Assembly: GCA_951802425.1 (NCBI GenBank)
Contig: OX637803.1
Coordinates: 1,922,001 to 1,986,000 of the forward strand
Length of the DNA: 64,000 nucleotides
DNA from: Clavaria fumosa
Taxonomy: Eukaryota > Basidiomycota > Agaricomycetes > Agaricales > Clavariaceae
Direction: 5' to 3'
Part shown: positions 54,126 through 64,000 of the stretch, piece by piece
Layout: each line of letters starts with the position of its first letter
Position numbering within the stretch: the stretch's first letter is position 1
Position numbers and translations under genes: made by a program
The notes under the pieces: generated by a model
The model's input: only the letters and a program-made list of their open reading frames with translations
Database searches by the model: none
Told to the model about the DNA's origin: nothing

Positions 54126-54384
54126 AGTTGAGTATCAGGATGCATCTGAGTTGTGGCTGATGTCATCAAAACTAATATTTGAATTTTCTTGGGTGCAACA
54201 ATACACGCATGAAAATGAAAATTATACCAGGCCCTGCGCAAAATTCTTCTGCATCTAACCCAATCTAAATCACTCAAATCGATGAAGAATTGAACGAGCT
54301 ATAATTTGTGCGACGTTTTCTGCTGCACAAATGGAAAAAAAACTTACGTAATCGATGTGCCGCCAATAATTTCGCAAACAGCTG

Positions 54385-54536
54385 TAATTACTCTTTTTAG
54401 CTGTACAACTTTCTTTTGCCACAGCTCAGTCCTTACTATGACTGAGCTAATACAGATCTCTTTAGACTTTCTACAGATTATGAGACTTGTTATGCAAAAT
54501 CAACCTCTACAGAGCAATGCTATTGCTGTCCCACAT
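54385..54536 (+). mobile_element. Copia-C: rest of 5' LTR, primer site and gag start (second fragment)
   Basis: After the TA the LTR continues (ATTACTCTTTTTAGCTG; CACAGCTCAGTCCTTACTAT) in shortened form, ends CTACA, and is followed by GATTATGAGAC, the primer site and gag ATG (54480-54482, MRLVMQNQPLQSNAIAVPH). The orientation is opposite to copia-A and -B. It stops at CACAT (54532-54536), the target duplication of copia-B, and resumes at 61279. Confidence 0.75.
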
Positions 54537-54786
54537 TGTAGAAAAACTAATATGATCTGTATTAGCTCAGTCATAGTAAGGACTGAGCTATAGTGATACC
54601 TAATATGATCTGTATTCTACTCCATGTGATCAGAGATGTGAAATACGGAATAAAAGATCAGGTTACTCACAGCTCAGTCATAGTAAGGACTGAGCTGTGG
54701 AAGAAGAAAAATGTATGGCTAAAAACAGTAATTAAATGTCCGCTTGAGTAAGCGGTTGCATGGCCACAGGCACAGCATTACCAACA
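54537..54786 (-). repeat. Copia-B 3' LTR
   Basis: 250 bp. It contains the palindromic CTCAGTCATAGTAAGGACTGAGCT-like unit twice, as in the 5' LTR. Confidence 0.88.
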
Positions 54787-54793
54787 CTCCCCC

Positions 54794-57700
54794 TCAAGCG
54801 GGCAGGAGTGTGAGTTCGCACAGAAAAATGGTGAAGGCGGGGCGTGCAAGTGGTTTTGTAAGTCTGTCGGCAATGTTCTCACTGGTCGGGACATACTCGA
54901 TGGCAATAGTGCCTTGTTCCACAGCTTCGCACACTAGATGGTGCCGAATATCTATGTGTTTCGTCCGCGCGTGAAACTTGTTGTCCTTCGCTATGGCAAT
55001 AGTCAACATGTTGTCGACCCACAGCTTCGTCGCCCCTTCTTCATGCGCTCCCACCTCTGTCAAAAAACTTCGCAACCAGTAGATTTCCCTCGCTGCGTGC
55101 GCCGCAGCTACATACTCTGCTTTGGTACTCAACTGCACAACCAATGTTTGCCTTTTCGACGACCAAGTCACGGCGCCATGTCCAAGTCTCATCACGAAGC
55201 CCGAGATTGAATGCCTGTCAGCTTGTGAGGCCCAATCCGCATCCGAGAAGACTTCGGGACGGATTGCAGCGCCGCCTAAGGTGAGCCAGAGGTGCCTGGT
55301 CATGTGTAAGTATCGGATCACCCTTTTTAGCGCTTCCCGGTGCTCCTGTACAGGGTTTTGGGTGAACTGTGACAGAATCCCAATCGCTAGTTGGACGTCA
55401 GGGTGGGTAATGACATGAATGACAGCCAGCCAGAGAACTCCGCCGCAGGCCTCTTGATAGGGTACATCTATCGGGTGGTTGGGCACTGATCCTTTGACAG
55501 TGGGACACTCGGATCCATCGCAATATGGACCTTGCGTCCTTTCTCAAGGTCAAAACATTTCGCAAGCGCCTCAATGTATGCTTGTTGGCTCAGCGAGAGC
55601 GTTCTCGCCGTCCTGTCTCTCTTGACCTCAAAACCGAGCAGCCAGGTGAGTTCCCCTTGGTCCATGATCTCGAATGACACTTTCAGCTCCCCTTTTACAC
55701 GGTCAACCACAGCCCTGGAATTTCCCATGATGATCATGTCATCCGTTGACACTGGTACGTGAATGGCTTCGTCTCCTTTTGTTCTTATGAAGACTGATTG
55801 ATCTAGTTTTGACACCTTGAATTCCAGGAGTGCGAATGTGCATGCCATTCGGTCATACCACTTTCTGCCCACTTGTTTCAGCCCATAAAGGCCCTTTAGC
55901 AGCCAGCAAACCTTTCCTTTCTCCTTATCCCCCAAAATCCCACTTGGAGCCTCCATGTAGACCTCGTCTTCGAGGTCGGCGTTCAGGTAAGCGCTCACCA
56001 CGTCTATTTGGTCGATTTCCCAGTTCCACTGGGCTGCCAGAGTCAATAGAACCCTTATTGATCCAATTTTCGCAGCTGCAGCGAAGGTTTCGTCATAGTT
56101 TACACCTTTTGTTTGACGATGTCCGCCAGCAATGACTCGTGCCTTGTACTTGACAATCTCGCTGTTGGGTCCAAGCTTCACCTTGAAGACATATCCACAG
56201 GGGATAACAGGCTTGTTGAGTGGATGGTCAACAATGTCCCAGGTGCATAGTCATTTCAGAACATCGAGCTCGGCCTGATAGGCCTGTTTCCATTGGCTAG
56301 CATTGGGGCTTGCTAGCGCCTGAGCAAGAGTGCGGGGCTCGCTACCGACTGCACCAGTGTGTAGGGCGATCAAAGGTATGTTGCCAGTGTATTCTTGAGC
56401 GGTATCTGCATTGCTGACATTAGCTCTTTCTGGAGGGTAGCCTGCTAGGGTCCGGCAGTACCCTTGCTGCGGGCGTGTGCGGCGGGGACGTTCCTCCTGG
56501 TCTGCAGGTGGGTCAGAGGGTGCGGGCGGCACCGTGTCTGCGCCGTTAGTGTCAAGGGTGTCAGGCTCGTCGTCATTGAGAGGTGAGTGAGGACGCAGTA
56601 TGGTTTTATGTCTCTCCCCCTCATGCTGCATCTCACCAGGCCAAATTAGTGTGTCGGGATTCTCATCTCGATTGAAGATGACCTCGCGTTCGATTCTGAC
56701 CTGTCTCTTATCAGGGAAGTAGATGCAGTAGCCAGTACTAGTTGAGTCAAAACCAATGAAATGACCCATCCACACTCGAGACTCGAGTTTCCCAGCTTTA
56801 GCGAGCTTTACCCAGGCCGTGGTGCCAAAAGTGACTGCACGAGAGAGGTCGGGGTGTTTCCCATAGCAGGCTCGGAATGGGGTGTGACCGTTGAGTGTGC
56901 ATGTGGGTGCTCTGTTCTTTATCCATGCTGAGTGGCTCATTGCTTCACCCCAAAGATACCTCGGGAGCTTTGAGTCGATGAGCATGGCTCTTGCCAGCTC
57001 GACCTTGGTCCTATTCCATCATTCTGCAACACCAGCTTGCTCATGCGTGTCATGCACAGTGAGTTCTCATTTAGTTCCTTTGGCAGCTAAGTGGTCTGAA
57101 AAGTCTTTGGAGGTGAACTCTGCACTGCAGTCAGAGCATAGGTACTTCACTTTCGCATTGTTTTGGGTTTCTAGGGCTGCCTCAATCCTTTTATAGGTGT
57201 TGAGAGCCTCGGATTTATTGCGTAGGGGATAGAGCTCCATCCATCATGTCGCATCGTCGATAAAATCAATCGTGTAGCGGTTTCCTCCCAGGGATTGGAC
57301 AGATGTGGGCCCCCAAAGGTCTGTATGGATGCACTCGCCGAATCGTTTGGCGATGTTGGTTGCCTTCTCCGGGAATGGTTGATGGTGGGGCTTGGCCCGT
57401 GCACAGGTGTCACAGAAATGTGCATCTGTCATGTCGTCTACTTCAATTCCTAAAACCTTGCCTGATGAAATAGCATGTTTTACTGCAGCATAATGGATGT
57501 GTCCAAGTATGTGATGTGCCTCAGACATCATGAGTTTTTGCGTCTTCACGGCCACGTGGACTTTGTCTGATGGAGGCAAAAGCCTTGGTATTCTGTACAG
57601 ACCATTTGTCTTTGGAACCTTAGCTAGGAGTTTTCCTTGTGCACTCTTTACGAGACACAGGTTCTCTGCAAATTCCATGATATAGCCAGCTTCAGAGAGT

Positions 57701-60700
57701 TTACCGATGGAGATGAGGGTGTAGGCCATCGTAGGTGTGTGCGCGATGTCCTTGAGCCTAAATGTACTGATATTCTTTCCATTTGGCACCTGTAGGATTA
57801 TGTCGCCTCGACCTATGGTGCTCATTTCCCTTCCATTGGTGGCTGTGATGGGCTGTTTGTTTGTAGCTGAATAACTAATGAACATAGCTCTGTCTGGGCA
57901 AAAATGCGCCATGGTGCCACTGTCCAAGATGATTTTGGACAGCCTAGGGAGGGTTGCCACTCCGGCAATGTCCTTGGGTGAACCTTCAAGGGAGGTGAAA
58001 GCCAGGTACTGTTATGGATCTGGTACTGGGTGCAGTCAGAAATGAGTCACTGAGAGTCATAATGACTCAGACAGGTCCTCAATTCCTCATGCAGTTGGTC
58101 TACAGGACTAGTAGATCCTCCAGTTCCATACCTTCCTGCTAACAGTATTGGAACCAACACTGCTAGCAAGGCATTGCTTTGGGCAGATATTATTATTATT
58201 AGTAACCTAAGTCACAACATCCCATGGGCTTAGCCATTGATCCCCATAGTCTGCCTCAACCTGGTATCACTCCACAGGCTGACACTATGGCTCAATGACT
58301 GACCACTCCATAGGTATTGTACACTTAAGCCAAATCAACATAGATAGGTCAAAAATCGAATGGTGAATAACTAGCTAACCAGTGAAGGGAGAATTAAGCT
58401 AAAGAGTTCATGAGATTCTCCTGGCTTTGTAGACCATTCTAGCTCTATAAACCTTCTCTCAATTCTCAATACTTGGCTAGTTATTCACTACTTACTCTGA
58501 TGAATACATTGATACATTGTACAGTAGAGTACCTTGTACCCTATACCAAAATATTCATATCTCGTTCAATACTTACCGCGCCGAGGGGAGCCGGCACAGG
58601 GCGGCTCGTCCGAAGCCTGGGTACCTTTGGGTACCCAGATCATTTGACTAGACTAAGTCCTTAGTTGGTAGATACTACATTTAGCTTAACTAGACCCTGT
58701 CCTTAGTTTAGCTAAATATGTCTTTAGCTCCATGGGGAGCTAGACTCAGACTTAGTCCTCTTAGAGGATAGTGTAATCGATGTATGGGTAAGTAATGATG
58801 CCTAGAATGCGAGGTTCTGTCGGCTATTTATACTCAAATTCGCATATCTACTACATTTGGAAAGATTCAACATAGCTCCTTAACTAGTAATCCTAACATA
58901 CCGTTTAAGGACTCTAAATTAAGGAAAATTCACTGGCTTTACATATCAGGCAAAATCATAATTATATCTCATGTCTTCATTGAGATATTCCTTCTCGAAG
59001 GTTCTACATATAATCAAAATGAGTCATGATGACTCATTTCTTGGGTTCCGGTCATCGGGGATTGTGGGGAAGGACCCCACGATCACCCCCGATCGCTTCT
59101 ACGACGTTCCGCGACTCTCCGCGACTTTCTGCAACGTTCCTGGCCTTGATCGCATCGTTATCTCATCTATACTTCCTCTGTTTCCTCTTATCTCCCCCAG
59201 ACTAGTCATAATTAAGCGTACTAACCCTATTTAGCATGTGCTTCAGCTGTATTCTATGCCAAATACATGCTAGTAACACCCTAGTACAAAGGGAGACAAG
59301 GGGAGGGCCGAGGGACTGTGCACAAAGGTCGCGAGTGCACAGTCTGCTTGTGAGGATGACTAGTCCATATCTGGAAGAGCGGCAGTGTCGGCCATCACTG
59401 CTGATCGCTGCCCTCACCACCGTGAGAACTGGGCCGAACTGTTGGTCCTCGATCACTCAATCGAGGTCCGATCATGATCGGGACTGCCCCACAATGCCAG
59501 AGTGGTGCCAAACTCGCACCAGCGAGTTCGCGACCCTGTAGCTCAGCCGCAAGTGCTCCACGTCTCTCGTAAACTCGCGGGTATGACCTTACAGACTTTC
59601 CCGACATTTCTGTCTGTTCAGACCTTCCATTTAAAACCTCCCTTTAGCGCTATTTTAGTAATACTAGAGTATGGCCTAAACAGCAGTAGAACCAGCCTGA
59701 GTGAGTGAATAACAGTTACTTCCTTTTGCTTTTATGCATATAGGGGTAAACGAGCAGTGAGAATTCAATGGTAAAAACCGTTTGTTTGTGCGGTTCTTCG
59801 TCCCTGCTGTAGAACCATTTCTTTCCGTCCTAGTACCACTTTCCATAGCTTATGTCATATTGGGAGTAAGTTTACATGGGTGAGTAGTACAGTATGGGTA
59901 AAGGACCTAGAAAGAGCATAGGAATGTATTGAAGAGACGCATAATTGCCTGGATCATCTGTTCAAGAGGCTAAGTACTATAGGCACTCAAGTACCCTAAC
60001 ACTTCCCCCCCTGTGTCGATTTAATCACTCCAAATCGTCAGTGGATGCCCTCACCGGCATTCCTACGACATCTGTGAGCCCCAGATGGTCTAGCAGCTTC
60101 GTCGCAGTCATTGTTCTTCTGACTGACCATAGCTGCGGTGTTCACGGCTTCGGCTTTCTTTTGCCATGGGGCTTGTCTCTCCTTGGCACCTCCTTTCTGG
60201 AAACAGTTTGCGGTCTTGTGATTAGTATGTTGACAGTTTCCACAAGGGGTTTTGTTTTCTGATGAGTTAGTCTTTTCTTGTCGGCCTCTGCCCTTTTTCG
60301 CGTTGAGCGCAGTGTTGCCAGACTTCGATGATTGGTTGACAACCTCGCACTGCCTTGCCTCCTCAAGGATAATTCGCATCAGATCGTTTGGGTTCAATAC
60401 GTTTCTGGAGAGGTTGGCACTGTGCATAATTGAGTGGAGTAATGTGCGGTAGCTCTGAGGGATTGATGTGAGTATGATTGTCACAAAATCATTGTTGTTA
60501 ACTGAAGATCCCATCGCATCTAGGTCTTCTCGGACTTTGGTCATCAAGTTTAGGTGGGCTTTTAAGTCTCCATCCTCGTCGCAGTGCATTGTTTAAAGCC
60601 TGCGGCGGGTATCCACCTTATGGAGCTGACTTTTCATTGTAGCATCCTTTTGGATTGTGCTCCACATGTCAATGACGGACATGTTCTTGATGAGTGTCAC

Positions 60701-61031
60701 CAGGCGGGGCGAAACCATGGTGAGCATTATGTGTTGCGCACTGTAATCTTTTTGCTTGTAGTCATCAAGTTTCTTGTCTTTTTTTTTCTAGATCCTCATC
60801 AGTCGCTTGGGCACCTGGGGCTTTCATCGGGATACCGTCCACTAGGGGCTAAGCGACCGGTTTTCGCGCAGTTCCGTCAACATGTCTAATCAAACCTCGG
60901 GCTCCCATAGCTGTCTGGACCTTCGACTGGTAGTCGGGCCAGTTTGCTCCATCATTGCGGAGACGTGGGACAGCAATGGCATTGCTCATCGAGTTTGTAG
61001 AGGTTGATTTGGGGTGCGTGACAAGTCTCAT
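54794..61031 (-). pseudogene. Copia-B gag-pol, broken
   Basis: Recognisable in order on the minus strand: gag start MRLVTHPKSTSTNSMSNAIA (61031), gag with Zn knuckle CGNCQHTNHKTANC (about 60200-60240), then after the nested insertion a protease (DSGTMAHFC), integrase (LWGPTS; EH-CSDCSAEF region), a reverse transcriptase with DQIDVVSAYLN and VSTDDM (55468-56181), and RNase H with SDADWA and LSTKAEYVAAA (54794-55486). Stops interrupt it, e.g. in QTMH (60590), DATRW-like (57245), VAERW-like (57018) and KGTKRE-like (57070) positions; most can be explained by a single C-to-T change in CGA or CAA. The second RNase H acidic residue is Lys (STKAEY instead of STEAEY). Confidence 0.85.
58010..60112 (-). 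mobile_element. 3' end of another copia element (2-kb LTR plus polyprotein tail) nested in copia-B
   Basis: On the minus strand: a polyprotein tail LLDHLGLTDVVGMPVRASTD then DLE-stop (stop 60025-60027), a polypurine tract CAGGGGGGGAAG (60002-60013), and an LTR starting TGTTAGGGTACTTGAG (60001) and ending ATCCATAACA (58010), 1,992 bp. Upstream parts of this element are absent: it joins copia-B gag (SQKNND) directly near 60112. Downstream, copia-B resumes at TACCTGGCTTTCACC (YLAFTS). The same LTR end occurs at 46 in this window. No target duplication is evident, so it is a truncated copy or the product of a deletion. Confidence 0.7.
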
Positions 61032-61035
61032 AATC

Positions 61036-61278
61036 TGTAGAAAAACTAATATGATCTGTATTAGCTCAGTCGTAGTAAGGACTGAGCTATAGTGATACCT
61101 AATATGATCTGTATTCTACTCCATGTGATCAGAGATGTGAAATATGGAATAAAAGATCAGGTTGCTCACAGCTCAGTCATAGTAAGGACTGAGCTGTGGA
61201 AGAAGAAAAACGTACAGCTAAAAACAAATGTCCGCTTGAGTAAGCGGTTGCATGGCCGCAGGCACAGCATTACCAACA
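61036..61278 (-). repeat. Copia-B 5' LTR
   Basis: 243 bp, homologous to 54537-54786; the gag ATG follows within 5 bp (GATTATGAGAC on the minus strand). Confidence 0.88.
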
Positions 61279-61380
61279 CGCATCTCCATGATGATGGAGC
61301 AAACTGGCCTGACTACCAGTCGAAGGTCTGGAAAGCTATGGGAGCCTGAGGTTTGATTAGACATGTTGATGGAACTGCTG
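61279..61380 (+). mobile_element. Copia-C: gag continuation (third fragment)
   Basis: The plus strand reads LHDDGANWPDYQSKVWKAMG, a TGA, then GLIRHVDGTA, continuing from NAIAVPH at 54536 and matching the gag of copia-A and -B (ANWPDYQSK, GLIRHVDGTA). Similarity fades near 61380, shortly before the gypsy LTR. The rest of copia-C is missing from the window. Confidence 0.72.
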
Positions 61381-62198
61381 TTAGGATCACTTATGTAAGC
61401 CATCCCAAAGTGCAGTTGTGGAGAAACTGGGGAGGGTTGTTGGAAGGTCACATGACCTGTGGCTGTGGTCAGATTACATAATTGTAAGATCACATGACCT
61501 GGGCCTGGGCGCATCACATGATCTGAGGGTCCAAGCATGGGAAAGTCGGCAAGTCCCGGGGCTCTCGCTATATATACTGTGTCCTTTCCATTTTTGTACT
61601 CTTTTCCCCTTATCTTAGTATTGTCGTCATGACCTTATGCTTAAGTTGTGTGAGACCCAGTCTGATATAATACTAAGATCCGCCTGTCCGCCCTAGCCCC
61701 GTGTCCTAACCCAGCTAGCCTGGACCCTTAATTTCAAACTGTGACACATTGTCACAGCTCAGCCCCTATCATCCTCTTCTCCTTTACCCTGCCCGCAGTG
61801 TGTAACAGAACCACACGAAATTTTTACTGTGTGTAGATACACATGACCAGACCAGGAGGAAGTCAACTGTGACCCTCCCCAAGTGATACCAAGTGCCCAA
61901 GGCCCGGAACTTTGTTTTACAGCTATGTACCAGTGAATCGTGTAGTGTACAGGGCAAGGAAAGGCCCTCTACATAGTCTTTCTGTAGTTTCCTGGTCCAG
62001 TGGACAGGGCCCTTGCTCTGTGACCATTGTCAAAAGGGTGCATGGGCAACTCATTAGGAGTTGTGGAGCGACCACCTGGGACACCATTTGGGCCCCACAC
62101 TACCAATAGTTTCATAGAATAAGAGTTCTATAGGTACATAAGTACCTAGAAGAGCAGCCTGAGAGGACAGGACTGTTAAGAGATCGAAGAAATCCTGA

Positions 62199-62660
62199 GT
62201 GCCAAAGGCCCGGAATTTTATTTTACAGTGCTACAGAATGCTGGACCTAGCTGTTGCCCCCTTTGATGGGCAGAAAAGGAACTTCCGTACGTTCCTCCAA
62301 TCCCTTCGCCTCCTGTTTATGGCAAACCCGACTGTCTATGCTGTGGACCTGGTGAAGGTCCTTTTTGCTCTGAGCAAAATTACTGGAGAAGGATTTGCTG
62401 CAGAGTGGGCGAATATGAAGGCGGAAGAGATCCTGGGTAGTGGCGAGGCCAGAACCTGGGCAGAGTTTGTGGAGGAGATGAAGTGTGCATTCGATGACCC
62501 AAATGACTGTGCGACTGCCCTTGCCAATATTGCCAGGCTGAAACAGGGTGCCATGACAGCACTGGAGTTCTTCGCGAAATTTGAGACACTGTTCCGATGG
62601 GCGAAGTTGAGTGCAGAGAAGGACTCAGGAATCCTAGTCCATGGAGTTGAACCTGAGTAG
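62199..62660 (+). pseudogene. Gypsy gag, broken
   Basis: LDLAVAPFDGQKRNFRTFLQ, AEWANMKAEEILGSGEARTW and MTALEFFAKFETLFRWAKLS match the retrotransposon gag fold. A frame change near 62640 leads into LSRRLVERIYGVSLMPETYG + EWKVLAERLD, and further on a CCHC-like knuckle (RCCF-stop-CHQTGH, about 62924-62960) holds a TGA. Not translatable as one protein. Confidence 0.75.
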
Positions 62661-63164
62661 GAGGTTGGTGGAGAGAATCTATGGTGTCTCCCTGATGCCA
62701 GAGACATATGGAGAATGGAAGGTGCTGGCTGAGAGGCTTGATGCCCAGCAAAGGCAACTGGATGGGATACTCACGGAACAGACACTGCGACCCACCATGA
62801 CCCCCACGCGACCCACCACGACCCTACTGCGACCTGCCGTGACCATTTTGCGACCTCTTGTGACCCCTCTGCTGTGTACTCCGGATGTGGCCATGGCCCA
62901 AGGATGGGCCCCTGCTGATGAGAGATGTTGTTTCTGATGCCACCAGACTGGCCATGCTGTCCGTTTCTGACCCCTGCCTGATACATGTCTGCAGGTCCCA
63001 AGGGCCCAAACCTGGGCAGCACCATGTGCCCCCCAAATGGTGGAGGGATATGAGAAAGAGATTGCATGGCTCCAAGCCTGCATAGAGCTGTGTGAGAGAG
63101 AGAGGAGGACTCCCGCTGGGGAGAAGAAGTGTGCCAGCCCCCTTTCCGTCCCTGTGCCTGCTGC

Positions 63165-64000
63165 AAGTATACCCCAATATACTATCTTGCAGTGGAGACA
63201 TACCCGAATTGGGGCTGAGGTGAAGGAGGAAGTGAGACTGGCAGAGCGCCTAACCAGAGTGCGGCCAGAAGTGCGGAAACATGTGCCACGAGAGCTAGCC
63301 ATCCAGGTGCACTTGGAGGCTTTCAGCACTGGCAAAGGGACCACAATGAAGGCCCTTGTCGACTCAGGGTGCATTAACTGCTTCATGGATTTGGAGTGGG
63401 TGAAAGGAGTGGGACTGGAGCCATCTCTCCTGCTGAACCAAATCACCATGTATAATGTGGATGGGATGCAGAACAGGAATGGAAAGGTCCGGTATGGGAT
63501 AGAGGTGCTGGTGAGAGTTGGTGACCACCAGGAGCGGATCCACTTTCTGCTGGGAAAGACCCAGTCCCACAAGGTCATCCTTGGGCATGACTGGCTCAAG
63601 CGGCATAACCCGGATATCGACTGGCAGAAGGCAGAGCTGAGCCTTACCCGCTGCCCCCCACAGTGTTCCCCATCCCCTCGAGCCTCTGCACCCCTGAAAA
63701 CGAGTACCCTCGCATCCATGAGTGTTCTGGACACCCGTTTTCCCAACTCTGGCCCTACCCCTGATTGGCCCAGCTGCTACCCTTTGGTGTTTAGTGAAGC
63801 GAAGTGGGATGAACTTCCCTGCTCCCAACCAGACTTTGATATTAAGATCAAGTTTAAAAAGGACCCTGAGCACCTCTCTTCCAAGCTGTATTCTTTGACA
63901 CAGCAGGAGATGGTGGAGATGAACCGTTGGGTGGATGAGCAGCTTGCGTCTGGACGAATCTGGCCCTCGAAATCCCCGTATGCCAGCCCCTTCTTCTTCA
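63165..64000 (+). CDS. Gypsy pol: protease and start of reverse transcriptase (runs off window)
   Basis: An open frame from about 63165: TMKALVDSGCINCFMDLEWV contains the protease D-S-G; HKVILGHDWLKRHNPDIDW is the typical end of the protease domain; FKKDPEHLSSKLYSLTQQEM and DEQLASGRIWPSKSPYASPF are the N-terminal part of a gypsy reverse transcriptase. The catalytic core lies beyond 64000. No stop in this stretch, though the upstream gag is broken. Confidence 0.8.

Larger units (their letters stand above)
42387..54384. mobile_element. 12-kb TA-inserted element with ~2-kb inverted arms, IS630/mariner-type transposase and captured RPN2 pieces
   Basis: Both ends read CAGCTGTTTGCGAAATTATT inward and the inverted identity continues for about 1.75 kb (right arm) to 2.25 kb (left arm). 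TA flanks both sides (42385-42386, 54385-54386), and joining the flanks rebuilds a copia LTR (GCGGACATTTA + ATTAC), so this is a clean insertion with TA duplication. Removing the copia-A insertion leaves about 7.5 kb. The unique centre (49104-52634) holds a SAM-domain gene (+) and a DDE transposase (-). The arms hold rearranged pieces of the proteasome gene RPN2. TA targets and an IS630-like transposase fit the Tc1/mariner superfamily. Confidence 0.82.
52635..54384 (-). repeat. Right inverted arm
   Basis: The 1,750-bp mirror of the left arm, from the inner border near CAGGACAATGAGCAATG to the end CGCAAACAGCTG. It lacks about 500 bp present on the left (CCTCCAGG joins straight to TTATTTATCGG). 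Confidence 0.82.
54537..61278 (-). mobile_element. Copia-B: decayed Ty1/copia element
   Basis: LTRs at 54537-54786 and 61036-61278 (TG...CA on the minus strand) differ at several bases and by a 7-bp indel (AGTAATT), so it is older than copia-A. Flanks CACAT (54532-54536) and CGCAT (61279-61283) are a 5-bp target duplication with one change. The polypurine tract GCTTGAGGGGGAG precedes the 3' LTR (54787-54799). It is inserted in the gag of copia-C, a relative in the opposite orientation, and is itself interrupted at 58010-60112. Confidence 0.88.
61438..64000 (+). mobile_element. Ty3/gypsy element, decayed, 3' part outside window
   Basis: A likely 5' LTR starts TGTTGGAAGGTCACATGACC at 61438, has a TATA-like GCTATATATACTG at about 61567 and ends at an uncertain point (perhaps GTGTGTAACA near 61806). 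Gag and pol of gypsy type follow on the plus strand. The phrase AAGGCCCGGAA(C/T)TTTGTTTTACAG-like occurs twice (about 61898 and 62209), a short internal duplication. Confidence 0.75.

Noticed and set aside
62679..63746. Open minus-strand frame of 355 codons
   Set aside because: Antisense of the gypsy gag-pol region; residues show no known fold, while the plus strand has clear protease and reverse-transcriptase motifs.
1..64000. tRNA and rRNA genes
   Set aside because: Looked for GTTCGA-type B boxes and cloverleaf ends by eye; GTTCGA hits (e.g. 12424, 29268, 51352) lacked paired arms or an A box. A tRNAscan run could still find one I missed.

Overview
The window is nuclear DNA of a filamentous fungus, most likely an Agaricomycete (Basidiomycota). 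Genes are dense and split by many short (about 45-70 bp) GT-AG introns. The families fit: a fungal NLR remnant, a cytochrome b5/acyl-CoA dehydrogenase fusion, Mim1, Erg28, peroxisomal type-2 beta-oxidation enzymes, and TG...CA copia LTRs of the TGTTAGGG and TGTTGG kinds. I see no tRNA, rRNA or CRISPR array.

Positions 1-42,332 are mainly host genes. In order: an LTR scrap and a broken NLR-like gene; a NYN-domain gene (-); an EF-hand gene (+); a 0.57-kb pogo/mariner-like element; the small molybdopterin-synthase subunit MOCS2A (+); ERG28 (-); two low-complexity proteins of unknown role (+); an F-box/LRR gene (+); two adjacent peroxisomal genes that together equal the multifunctional enzyme Fox2 (-); a B-type cyclin (-); an FHA/G-patch gene (-) head to head with an XLF/Nej1 DNA-repair gene (+); an unknown intron-rich gene (-); MIM1 (+); a peroxisomal cytochrome b5/acyl-CoA dehydrogenase (-); and a small PD-(D/E)XK-like orphan (+). 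Three reading frames end in peroxisomal signals (AKL, AKL, ARL), so fatty-acid beta-oxidation is a theme of the middle of the window.

Positions 42,333-64,000 are a nested transposon pile. The oldest readable layer is a copia element in + orientation ('copia-C'; 5' LTR start at 42,333, gag start at 54,477). Its LTR was split at a TA by a 12-kb element (42,387-54,384) with the same ends inverted, arms of about 1.75-2.25 kb, an IS630/mariner-type DDE transposase, a SAM-domain companion gene, and rearranged pieces of the host proteasome gene RPN2 inside both arms. A very young copia element ('copia-A', 44,366-48,831) sits in its left arm with an ATGCG duplication. A second, decayed copia ('copia-B', 54,537-61,278) sits in the gag of copia-C and itself holds the 3' end and 2-kb LTR of another copia family. 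A decayed Ty3/gypsy element starts near 61,438 and runs off the window.

The most notable items are the RPN2-carrying inverted-repeat element, the young copia that has lost the first catalytic motif of its reverse transcriptase yet moved recently, and the Fox2 function split into two genes each with its own peroxisomal signal.
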